Of a DNA stretch of 64,000 nt, positions 26,745 through 33,762 are shown piece after piece. This stretch comes from Microtetraspora malaysiensis (GTDB taxonomy: Bacteria > Actinomycetota > Actinomycetes > Streptosporangiales > Streptosporangiaceae). Positions within the stretch are counted from its first letter, which is position 1. Each line of letters begins with the position of its first letter. Under the pieces are notes generated by a model that was given only the letters and a program-made list of their open reading frames with translations, searched no databases and had not been told where the DNA came from. The position numbers and the translations under genes were made by a program. Location of the stretch: assembly GCF_001528665.1 (NCBI RefSeq), contig NZ_BBYJ01000010.1, forward strand, positions 124,001 to 188,000. Direction: 5' to 3'.

Positions 26745-27722
26745 TCACCGCAGGTCGCCGTCGAAGAAGTCGTCGACCTCGCTGCCCTCGCCTTCCAGCG
26801 CCTCGCGGACGACCCGGAAGGCGAGCCCGGGACCGTACCCCTTGCGGGCGAGCATCCCGACGAGCCGGCGCGTACGGGTCTGCGGGTTGAGGCCGCGCGT
26901 GCCCGAAAGCTTGCGGGCGACCAGCCTGCGCGCCGTCTCCACCTCCTGTTCGGAGTCGAGCTGGTCGACGGCTTCGTTGACCGTGTCCTCGTCCACTCCC
27001 CGGTGGCGCAGCTCCTGTGCGAGCGCCCGCCGTGCGAGACCGCGCCCGGCATGCCGGGAGCTGACCCATGCCGCCGCGAACGCCTGGTCGTCGATGAGCC
27101 CCACTTCGGAGAAGCGCTCAAGCACGGCCTGCGCGGCTTCCTCGGGCACTTCCCGCTTTCGCAGGGCTTCGGCGAGCTGGGCCCTGGTCTTCGGCGCCAT
27201 GGTGAGCAGCCGAAGGCAGATCGCCCTGGCCACGGCCTCCGGGTCGGCGGACGGCCCGTGCTCCGCGGAGAACTCCTCACCACGGGCAGCACCGCGCCCA
27301 CGGCGAGAACGACGCTCGCCCTCAGGCCCGGACTCCCCGAAGAGATCCCCGCCGTCGAATGCACCGCGCCCACGGCGGGAGCGACGCTTCCGCTCAGGGC
27401 CTCGTTCCTCTGGAGAGTCGCCGTCGGCGAAAAGGCTCCCGAGGTGAGGAGCTCCGGCCTGGCCGTCTGGAGTCCAGCGGTCGCGAGCCCCCGCACCGTC
27501 GAAGGCGTCCGCGCCCTCGAAGGCGGCGGCGCGATCCGCACCGCGCGAGGAACGACGAGGTCGCTCCCCCGGGGCCGCGCCCTCCGAGCGGAACCCGCGC
27601 TCGCGCACCCGGATCTCCTCCCGAAGTGCCTCCAGCGAGGGGACACCCGACGCCGGAGGCCCGGACTCGGCGTCTCCCGGCCACGGCTCGTCGGCGGAGC
27701 CGGGAGACTCGTCACGCCTCAC
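26745..27722 (-). CDS. recX: Regulatory protein RecX with long disordered N-terminal extension
   Basis: RecX binds RecA filaments and limits their activity. The conserved three-helix-repeat RecX domain occupies residues about 165-310 (ICLRLLTMAPKTRAQLAEAL, then DDQAFAAAWVSSRH and ARKGYGPGLAFRVVREAL). The first ~160 residues are not part of the family core: charged, Arg/Gly/Glu-rich and containing a 24-residue tandem duplication around RRSRRGRGA. The GTG at 27722 lies 8 bp from the recA stop, so the two are co-transcribed. The true start could be further inside the extension, but codon use stays gene-like throughout. Confidence 0.92.
   Translation of the reverse strand: MRRDESPGSADEPWPGDAESGPPASGVPSLEALREEIRVRERGFRSEGAAPGERPRRSSRGADRAAAFEGADAFDGAGARDRWTPDGQAGAPHLGSLFADGDSPEERGPERKRRSRRGRGAFDGGDLFGESGPEGERRSRRGRGAARGEEFSAEHGPSADPEAVARAICLRLLTMAPKTRAQLAEALRKREVPEEAAQAVLERFSEVGLIDDQAFAAAWVSSRHAGRGLARRALAQELRHRGVDEDTVNEAVDQLDSEQEVETARRLVARKLSGTRGLNPQTRTRRLVGMLARKGYGPGLAFRVVREALEGEGSEVDDFFDGDLR
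27274..27420. repeat. 72-bp tandem duplication inside recX
   Basis: Two imperfect 72-bp units in tandem; the shared stretch ACCGCGCCCACGGCG begins at 27291 and again at 27363. They encode two 24-residue copies around GPExxRRSRRGRGA in the disordered N-terminus of RecX. Confidence 0.7.
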
Positions 27723-27730
27723 GGCCGTGC

Positions 27731-28825
27731 TCAGACATCACCCGGTTTGGGCGTGGCCGCCTTGGATCCGCGTCCGCCGGAGGGAGCCGTTGCCGCCGGA
27801 GCGGGAGCGGGCGCCTCGGCGGCGTCCAGGCGCGGCCCGACCCCGAGCTTCTCCTTGATCTTCTTCTCGATCTCGTTGGCGATGTCGGGGTTGTTCTTCA
27901 GGAAGTTGCGGGCGTTCTCCTTGCCCTGGCCGAGCTGATCGCCCTCGTAGGTGTACCAGGCGCCGGCCTTGCGCACGAAGCCGTGCTCGACGCCCATGTC
28001 GATGAGGCCGCCCTCACGGGAGATGCCCATCCCGTACAGGATGTCGAAGTCGGCCTGGCGGAAGGGCGGCGCCATCTTGTTCTTGACGACCTTCACGCGG
28101 GTGCGGTTGCCGACCGGCTCGGTGCCGTCCTTGAGCGTCTCGATGCGCCGGACGTCCAGCCGGACCGAGGCGTAGAACTTCAGCGCCTTACCACCCGTGG
28201 TGGTCTCGGGCGAGCCGAACATGACGCCGATCTTCTCGCGGAGCTGGTTGATGAAGATGGCGGTGGTGCGGGTCTGGTTGAGCGCGCCGGCGACCTTCCG
28301 CAGGGCCTGGGACATCAGGCGGGCCTGGAGGCCGACGTGGCTGTCGCCCATCTCGCCCTCGATCTCGGCCTTGGGCACCAGGGCGGCGACGGAGTCGATG
28401 ACGATGATGTCGACCGCGCCGGAGCGGATCAGCATGTCGGCGATCTCGAGGGCCTGCTCACCGGTGTCCGGCTGGGAGACGAGCAGCGCGTCGACGTCGA
28501 CGCCGAGCTTCTTCGCGTACTCCGGGTCGAGGGCGTGCTCGGCGTCGATGAACGCGGCGATGCCGCCGGCCCGCTGCGCGTTGGCCACGGCGTGGAGCGC
28601 GACGGTCGTCTTACCGCTGGACTCCGGCCCGTAGACCTCGACGATGCGACCGCGCGGGAAGCCGCCGATGCCGAGAGCGACGTCGAGGGCGATCGCGCCG
28701 GTGGGGATCACCTCGACCGGTGCGCGCGCGTCGTCGCCGAGGCGCATGACGGAGCCCTTGCCGAACTGCCGCTCGATCTGTGCGAGGGCGGTCTCAAGGG
28801 CCTTCTCGCGGTCGTTGATTGCCAT
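27731..28825 (-). CDS. recA: Recombinase RecA
   Basis: The strand-exchange protein that also triggers LexA self-cleavage. The 364-residue product has Walker [10 protein letters not shown], the Walker B region [15 protein letters not shown], loop L1 near [19 protein letters not shown], loop L2 near [19 protein letters not shown], and a disordered Ala/Pro/Lys tail. There is no intein, unlike some mycobacterial RecAs. It lies upstream of recX (8-bp gap). Its promoter has a LexA-type box at 29020-29033, about 195 bp ahead of the ATG, so it is expected to be SOS-induced. Confidence 0.98.
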   Translation of the reverse strand: MAINDREKALETALAQIERQFGKGSVMRLGDDARAPVEVIPTGAIALDVALGIGGFPRGRIVEVYGPESSGKTTVALHAVANAQRAGGIAAFIDAEHALDPEYAKKLGVDVDALLVSQPDTGEQALEIADMLIRSGAVDIIVIDSVAALVPKAEIEGEMGDSHVGLQARLMSQALRKVAGALNQTRTTAIFINQLREKIGVMFGSPETTTGGKALKFYASVRLDVRRIETLKDGTEPVGNRTRVKVVKNKMAPPFRQADFDILYGMGISREGGLIDMGVEHGFVRKAGAWYTYEGDQLGQGKENARNFLKNNPDIANEIEKKIKEKLGVGPRLDAAEAPAPAPAATAPSGGRGSKAATPKPGDV

Positions 28826-29310
28826 TGGGTGCCCCCTGGGGGTCGTGGTCTGTTGGTCACCGGAAAGCTACGGGGTGCCACCGACATTTTCCGGAGTTCC
28901 GCGGGCCGGCACCCGGGAACCGATGCCGAACGCCCCGGGAAGCACCGAGGAGTCCCGGAAAGCGGCTGCGGCTGCCGGGCGGACGCGGCACACCCTGCGG
29001 CGGCGGGTTCAAATATAGCCGAACGACTGTTCGATCACATCGGGAACGTCCGGCGAGTCGGGCGCGCCGTCCGCTGATGCCGTACGGCACGGCCTCGGGC
29101 GGCCGGGCGGCATCACCGACGAGGGCTCTGGGCACGGAGACGGCCCGCACGCCTGGCCGCACATCGATGCCCGCCGACAGCCGCTGGGCCGCGCCGCCGC
29201 CCCACCCCAACCACGAAGTCACATTCATGGGCATTCCGTCACCGCTGTTGCCTGGCCGGTGACCTGTGGCGATCCTGAGGGAAAGCCGGTTCTCTCCTCA
29301 AGGCGGCCAT
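28826..29310. other. recA upstream region
   Basis: 485 bp between recA and the divergent small gene at 29311. It contains the LexA-type box and a -10-like TATATT (29012-29033). An open frame on the minus strand at 28857-29234 is compositionally biased and unrelated to anything I know; I do not call it. Confidence 0.6.
29012..29033 (-). promoter_or_regulatory. LexA-type SOS box and -10 element of recA
   Basis: CGAACGACTGTTCG at 29020-29033 matches the actinobacterial/Gram-positive LexA box (CGAAC, four bases, GTTCG). Read on the minus strand it is followed at once by TATATT (29017-29012), a good -10 element, so bound LexA would cover the promoter. The leader to the recA ATG is then about 180 nt. 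Confidence 0.85.
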
Positions 29311-29646
29311 GTGACGAGCACCAGCACCTACGGACCGCAGCGACGTACGCACCTGGAGGAACTCGCCGGACGGCTCCCCGAGCGCGGGCTCGTCGGTCGC
29401 ATGCTGGGCGGAGACGACCCCGTGCTGTGGGTGTGGCACCCCGAGACCGGGAACCAGACGATCATCTTCGCCGCGCCGACGATCGACGGCTGGATGTTCC
29501 TGTGGTCTCCCGACGGCCAGGAGAGCGCCGAGGACCCGGGAAAGACGGCCGACGCCGTGACGCACCTGCTCTCCGGTACCGGCCGAGGCGGGCCGGGGCC
29601 GGATGGCTCAGATGGCGATGACGACCTTGCCGAACGCCTCCCCTGA
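29311..29646 (+). CDS. Small hypothetical protein
   Basis: A 111-residue soluble protein beginning MTSTSTYGPQRRTHLEELAG at a GTG with AAGGCGG four bases ahead; an earlier in-frame GTG (29266) lacks such a site. The middle is rich in aromatics and strands (PVLWVWHPETGNQTIIFAAP, then GWMFLWSPDGQ), and the tail is acidic. I do not recognise a family. Its last 39 bp overlap the 3' end of the convergent oxidoreductase gene. It opens the accessory stretch between recA and DUF3046. Confidence 0.6.
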   Translation: MTSTSTYGPQRRTHLEELAGRLPERGLVGRMLGGDDPVLWVWHPETGNQTIIFAAPTIDGWMFLWSPDGQESAEDPGKTADAVTHLLSGTGRGGPGPDGSDGDDDLAERLP

Positions 29647-30612
29647 GGCGTAGTACCGGTAGGCGGCGGGGGCGTCGTCGAAGGCGAACACCCGGTCGAT
29701 GACCGGACGCAGCCCATTGGCCTCGATGACGCGGTTCATCTCGAGGAACTGCGCCCGGCTGCCGACCGCGACGGCGCGCAGGGTCGCGCCGGAGGCGAAC
29801 AGCGCCCGAGGGTCGATCGGCCGCGCGGTGCCGGAGACGAAGCCCACACAGGCCACATGGCCCGCCATCGCGACCGCTTTCAGCGACTGTTCCAGCAGAC
29901 CGGCGACGTCGACGACGCGGTCGGCGCCGCGCCCTCCGGTCAGCTCACGGACCTCACCGGGCCAGTCGGGTGTGGCCCGGTAGTCGACGACCTCGTCGGC
30001 GCCGAGCTCGGCCAGGCGTGACGCCTTCGCCGGGCCGCTCGTCGTGGCGATCACCCGGGCTCCGAGAGCCTTGGCGAAACGCAGCGCGAACAGCGACACC
30101 CCGCCGGATCCCTGCAATACGACGGTCTGACCGGCGCGCAGTCCGGCGCCGTCGCCGGTCAGGGCGTTCCAGGCGGTGACCGCGGCGCAGGGAAGCGTCG
30201 CGGCCTCCTGGTAGGAGAGGTGAGCGGGAATCGGCACAAGGGCCTTCTCGTCGAGCAGCGCGAGTTCGGTCAGCATGCCGTCCAGAGACCCGCCCAGTTG
30301 CGCGAGGTGCTCGACCCCGAACGGGCCGTCCTGCCAGCTGGGGAAGAGCGTGGCCGTCACTCGGTCGCCGGCACGCACCGAGCTCACGCCGGGTCCGAGC
30401 GCCACGACCTCGCCGGCTCCGTCCGACACCGGCACCACATCCGGCTTCACCGGCAGAACGTAGTCGCCGCGCACCACCATCAGCTCGCGGAAACTCAGCG
30501 ATGCGGCCCGTACGGCGACCAGCACCTGCCCCGGGCCGGGGACGGGGTCCTCATGCTTCCTGATCGACAGGCCGTCCAGCCCGGCGCCACTGTCGAGGTG
30601 ATAGCTCCGCAT
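29608..30612 (-). CDS. MDR-superfamily NAD(P)-dependent oxidoreductase (quinone oxidoreductase-like)
   Basis: A 334-residue medium-chain dehydrogenase/reductase. The GroES-like N-domain contains VPVSDGAGEVVALGPGV and the Rossmann domain has the nucleotide-binding stretch VLQGSGGVSLFALRFAKALG. The catalytic and structural zinc-ligand cysteines of classical alcohol dehydrogenases are missing: SLSFRELMVVRGDY stands where a Cys would be, so a zinc-free quinone-reductase-type activity on carbonyls or enones is more likely. The ATG at 30612 has AAGGA upstream. It is probably co-transcribed with the SnoaL-like gene 33 bp upstream. Confidence 0.85.
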   Translation of the reverse strand: MRSYHLDSGAGLDGLSIRKHEDPVPGPGQVLVAVRAASLSFRELMVVRGDYVLPVKPDVVPVSDGAGEVVALGPGVSSVRAGDRVTATLFPSWQDGPFGVEHLAQLGGSLDGMLTELALLDEKALVPIPAHLSYQEAATLPCAAVTAWNALTGDGAGLRAGQTVVLQGSGGVSLFALRFAKALGARVIATTSGPAKASRLAELGADEVVDYRATPDWPGEVRELTGGRGADRVVDVAGLLEQSLKAVAMAGHVACVGFVSGTARPIDPRALFASGATLRAVAVGSRAQFLEMNRVIEANGLRPVIDRVFAFDDAPAAYRYYASGEAFGKVVIAI

Positions 30613-30645
30613 CAATGGGTTCCTTCTGCTCCCGGCGCCCGGCGC

Positions 30646-31044
30646 TCAGCCGTCCAGGCCAGTCTCGGCGGCCAGCGGGACTTCGCCGGCGGTCTTGCTG
30701 TAGCCGAGCGCCTCGATGATCTGGCCATGGCGCACGTGCATGAGGTTCACCCCGCGCACCGAGTCGGCGGGGCCGTCGCCGAAGCGGTAGCGCCAGCGGA
30801 TCGTCGCCCGGTCGCCCGCGACCACCACCTCCTCGGGCTCGAACTGCGTGGTGCGGTCCTCGGCGAGCGCCTGCCAGAAGGCCAGGCAGGCTTCGCGACC
30901 TTCGTACCGGTCGCCGTCGGGTGCCGGCTGAACAGCCTCCATCACGCAGTCGTCGCCGATCAGGTCGGCGAGCACGGACGGGTCGTGGTGGACGAAAGCC
31001 TGGTTGAACCGGTCGATCACGTCGGCGGTGGTGCGCTCGGACAT
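30646..31044 (-). CDS. SnoaL-like / NTF2-fold protein
   Basis: A 132-residue NTF2-like protein: helix RFNQAFVHHDPSVLADLIGDD, followed by the strand pattern DRATIRWRYRFGDG and RGVNLMHVRHGQIIEALGY that closes the cone-shaped barrel. Such proteins bind or transform small polyketide-like or steroid-like ligands; the substrate is unknown. It is first in a two-gene operon with the MDR oxidoreductase, with AAGGAG just upstream of the ATG. The promoter region holds palindromes typical of TetR-type operators, but no TetR gene is nearby. Confidence 0.82.
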   Translation of the reverse strand: MSERTTADVIDRFNQAFVHHDPSVLADLIGDDCVMEAVQPAPDGDRYEGREACLAFWQALAEDRTTQFEPEEVVVAGDRATIRWRYRFGDGPADSVRGVNLMHVRHGQIIEALGYSKTAGEVPLAAETGLDG

Positions 31045-31062
31045 ACGGCCTCCAAGGAGATA

Positions 31063-31088
31063 GAACGTTCGGTATACGCATATGTATA
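31063..31088. promoter_or_regulatory. Operator-like palindromes upstream of the SnoaL-oxidoreductase operon
   Basis: GAACGTTC (31063-31070) followed by TATAC-6 bases-GTATA (31073-31088), in an AT-rich stretch 19-44 bp ahead of the SnoaL-like start. The shape fits a TetR-family site overlapping the promoter; the regulator is not in the window. Confidence 0.4.
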
Positions 31089-31118
31089 TCGACCGGTTGT
31101 TCTACTCGTCAAACACAC

Positions 31119-31174
31119 GAAGACCTCCGTGTGTGGCGTGGAGCTCGGGCATCTCCACCACACCGGAGGTCTTC
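31119..31174 (-). terminator. Terminator hairpin downstream of hmp
   Basis: GAAGACCTCCG and CGGAGGTCTTC form an 11-bp outer stem, continued by inner pairings (GTGG/CCAC, GGAG/CTCC). It separates hmp from the SnoaL-oxidoreductase operon. Confidence 0.75.
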
Positions 31175-31218
31175 CTGTTGATCAAGCGGAGCCGTCGACG
31201 ACGCTCATGGTCCGTGGG

Positions 31219-32400
31219 TCAGAGGCCCTCGTCCGGGCTGAAGATCTCGTAGTGGATGCGGTCGGCGGGGACGCCCAGGTCGAGCAGGCGCGTCCGCACC
31301 GCGCGCATGAACGGCACAGGACCGCAGAGGTAGGCGCGGGTGCCGTCGAGGATCTCGACGCCGCCCAGGTCGACCAGGCCCGTACGCTCGGCGGGCCACC
31401 CCTCCCCCGGCTCCTCGTACCAGACGTGCGTGACGGCGTGGGGGATCTTCTCGCTGAGCAGTTCCAGCTCGCCGCGGAAGGGGTGGGTGAGCGGGGAGCG
31501 GTCGCCGTGCACCACGGTCACCGGCCGGGTGGTCGCGGTCGCGGCGAGGTGGGCCATCATGCTGATGATCGGGGTGGCGCCGATGCCGGCGGAGGCGAGC
31601 AGCAGGGGGCAGTCCCCCTCATCGAGGGCGACGTCGCCGAAGGGGGCGCTCACGCGGAGGATGTCCCCCTCGCGGACGTTCGCGTGCAGCCAGTTCGAGA
31701 CCTCGCCTTCGGGGTCGCCCGCCACCCGCTTGACCGAGATCCAGTGGTCGGAGCCACCCGGCGCGCAGGACAGGCTGTACTGCCGGATCTGGCGCGCCCC
31801 GTCCGGAAGCTCCACCTGGACCGAGACGTACTGGCCGGGCCGGAAGGGCGGCGTCGGGCCGCGGTCGGCGGGCCGCAACATGAAGGTGGCGACGTCAGGG
31901 GTCTCCTCGACCCGCCCGACCACGCGCCACGGCCGCCACACGTCGCCGTCGGCGACGCCGGACTCGGCGTACAGGCGCGCCTCCAGGGCGATCAGCGCGC
32001 CGGCCATCAGCCAGTAGACCTCGTCCCACGCCGCCGCCACCTCCGGGGTCACCGCGTCCCCGAGCACCTCGGCGATCGCGGCGAACAGGTGGCGGTGCAC
32101 GATGCCGTACTGCTCCGCGGTGATGCCGAGCGAGGCGTGCTTGTGCGCGATGCGCTCGAGCAACTGCTCGGGACGGGTGTCCGGGTGCTCCAGCAGCGCC
32201 ACCGCGAAGGTGGCGATGGAACCGGCCAGCGCCCGGCCCTGTGCGCCGTTGGCCTGGTTGCCCCTGTTGAAGAGGTCGCGCAGCAGCTCCGGGTGGGCGG
32301 TGAACATCTTGCGATAGAAGATCGGGGTGATGTCGTTGATCGCCCCTCCGACGGCGGGCAGGGTCGCGCGGACGACGGCGGCCGATTCTGCTGAGAGCAT
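31219..32400 (-). CDS. hmp: Flavohaemoglobin, nitric oxide dioxygenase
   Basis: Oxidises NO to nitrate using O2 and NAD(P)H, the main aerobic NO defence. The 393-residue protein has a globin domain (1-137; proximal His in RIAHKHASLGI), an FAD-binding domain with RQYSLSCAPG (about 150-255) and an NAD-binding domain (LLLASAGIGATPIISM to AYLCGPVPFM). The ATG at 32400 has AAGGAG six bases ahead. A 23-bp sequence resembling the Streptomyces NsrR site lies just upstream, and the nsrR gene itself follows upstream in the same direction, so NO-induced derepression is very likely. Confidence 0.95.
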   Translation of the reverse strand: MLSAESAAVVRATLPAVGGAINDITPIFYRKMFTAHPELLRDLFNRGNQANGAQGRALAGSIATFAVALLEHPDTRPEQLLERIAHKHASLGITAEQYGIVHRHLFAAIAEVLGDAVTPEVAAAWDEVYWLMAGALIALEARLYAESGVADGDVWRPWRVVGRVEETPDVATFMLRPADRGPTPPFRPGQYVSVQVELPDGARQIRQYSLSCAPGGSDHWISVKRVAGDPEGEVSNWLHANVREGDILRVSAPFGDVALDEGDCPLLLASAGIGATPIISMMAHLAATATTRPVTVVHGDRSPLTHPFRGELELLSEKIPHAVTHVWYEEPGEGWPAERTGLVDLGGVEILDGTRAYLCGPVPFMRAVRTRLLDLGVPADRIHYEIFSPDEGL

Positions 32401-32412
32401 GACGAACTCCTT

Positions 32413-32435
32413 AACATGATTTTGAGATACCAATT
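32413..32435 (-). promoter_or_regulatory. NsrR-like operator of hmp
   Basis: On the minus strand this 23-bp element begins AATTGGTA and ends ATCATGTT, an imperfect 11-1-11 inverted repeat. From memory it shares about 17 of 23 positions with one strand of the hmpA1 site bound by Streptomyces coelicolor NsrR. It lies 13 bp ahead of the hmp ATG, overlapping the leader or promoter. Confidence 0.65.
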
Positions 32436-32480
32436 TCAGCCGCGCCGTTCACCGCAGCCGGAAAGGAGTGTGGACGAGGG

Positions 32481-32927
32481 TCAGGCGGGTGGAGAGGTGA
32501 GCAGCTGGAGGAGCATCGGCCTGGAGGAGTCGCCGACCAGATCGCGTACGGTCAGCGGATCGAGTGAGGAGTAGAACGCCTCCTGGGCGTCACGCAGCGC
32601 GCCGCGCAGGCGGCACGCTCCTCGCAACGGGCAGGGCGGCTCGTCGTCGCATCCGACCACGTCATCGGCGCCCTCCAGTTGGCGCACCAGCCAGCCGACG
32701 GAGGCGTCGCGACCGACTCCGGTGATCCCAAGACCGCCTCCCCTCCCCCGCCGGGTTTCCAGGACGCCGAGGTGCTGCAGCCGGCTGACCACCTTGGCGA
32801 CGTGCGTGTACGGCGCGGCCACGGAAGCGGCCACCTCCCTGGAGGTGGGCAGCTCCTCCGCTCCGTCTATCACCGCCAAGCGCATGGTCACCCGGAGCGC
32901 GAGGTCGGTGAACTTCGTCAACCGCAC
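32481..32927 (-). CDS. nsrR: Rrf2-family NO-sensing repressor NsrR
   Basis: A 148-residue winged-helix repressor holding an NO-sensitive iron-sulphur cluster. The helix-turn-helix is at 28-52 (TSREVAASVAAPYTHVAKVVSRL). The cluster ligands of Streptomyces NsrR are all found at the same positions: Cys93, Cys99, Cys105 (CDDEPPCPLRGAC) and Asp8. The start is a GTG at 32927; the nearby ATG is out of frame. It is directly upstream of hmp, its expected target. No clear ribosome-binding site is visible, so it may be leaderless. Confidence 0.93.
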   Translation of the reverse strand: MRLTKFTDLALRVTMRLAVIDGAEELPTSREVAASVAAPYTHVAKVVSRLQHLGVLETRRGRGGGLGITGVGRDASVGWLVRQLEGADDVVGCDDEPPCPLRGACRLRGALRDAQEAFYSSLDPLTVRDLVGDSSRPMLLQLLTSPPA

Positions 32928-33038
32928 GTCATAAAAGCTAGCAAATCGGCATCTGAGGGTCCAATTTGGGGCCCCACATACGACCAGGATGGGGAGCCAC
33001 GGACGCGTCCGGGCGTGAGGTGGGTGCTAGGCGCCTGA

Positions 33039-33233
33039 TCAGCGAAGCTTGGGGTCCACGTCGACGACCGTGCAGACGGCGCGCCAGACCCGCTTGGCGG
33101 CCACGCCGTCGGCGAGGGCCTGCTCGACGGTCTTGCCGTCGAGATCGGCGATGACATAGTCCTTCGCCCACGATTCGGCGTACGCCTCGCCGAAGTGGCG
33201 GTGCATACGACTCCAGAAGTCCGTCAGGCGCAT
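33039..33233 (-). CDS. DUF3046 family small protein
   Basis: A 64-residue protein that matches the actinobacterial DUF3046 family along its length: MRLTDFWSRMHRHFGEAYAE, then DLDGKTVEQALADG and KRVWRAVCTVVDV. The function is unknown. In mycobacteria and many relatives it sits immediately upstream of recA; here about 4.2 kb of accessory genes separate the two. The ATG at 33233 is preceded by GGGGG. Confidence 0.92.
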   Translation of the reverse strand: MRLTDFWSRMHRHFGEAYAESWAKDYVIADLDGKTVEQALADGVAAKRVWRAVCTVVDVDPKLR

Positions 33234-33762
33234 CCCCCAAGTATGCTGCCGCGCCAGAGTGGCCTCAAATGCCGGGAGAGCCGTGCGTCTCGCCGAACGG
33301 GGCGGCGCGCAGCGAGGCGGGGCGCCGCCGGCCGGAGAAGATCGCATCCGTTTTTGTCGGAGGGCGCAGGCATGATGGCGACCTGACATCCCTCGCCCGC
33401 GGCGACGCCTCGCCGCCCCCTGTTGAGGAGGACGACGTTGAGTGCTCCCCGGCCTCTTCGCGCCGCCCGCGGCAGCGCAGGCTCGGCGACTGCGACGCTG
33501 CGCCAGAGGTCGATGGGGTGGCGTAACGGCCGCGGCGCATGCGCGGGTCCGGGCAGCGGCGAGCCGTTACGCGAGAGATGGCCATAGCCTGGGAGAAGCC
33601 CCGGAGCGCCCGCCGCGAGCCGGCCGTCGGCCCAGTGCGTGACCATGCGACAGCCACGCTGAAACCGGAGAGCCGGGAGAACCTGGAGACCACCATGCGA
33701 GACCGTTCCGCGGTTCCTCTTCGCCCCGACGGGCCGGGCCCGTACGCCGCCGCGGGTGTCCG
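33234..33762. other. Intergenic region upstream of lhr
   Basis: 529 bp with no supportable gene. It contains a 10-bp inverted repeat, GCGTAACGGC at 33521-33530 and its complement at 33563-33572 with a 32-bp spacer, of unknown role. Open frames on both strands have no recognisable translation. Confidence 0.55.

Noticed and set aside
28857-29234. 125-codon minus-strand frame in the recA upstream region
   Set aside because: It runs across the LexA box and recA promoter, and its Arg/Pro/Gly-rich translation has no recognisable family.
33224-33646. 140-codon minus-strand frame overlapping the DUF3046 start region
   Set aside because: No recognisable translation and it overlaps the start of a well-supported gene in another frame.
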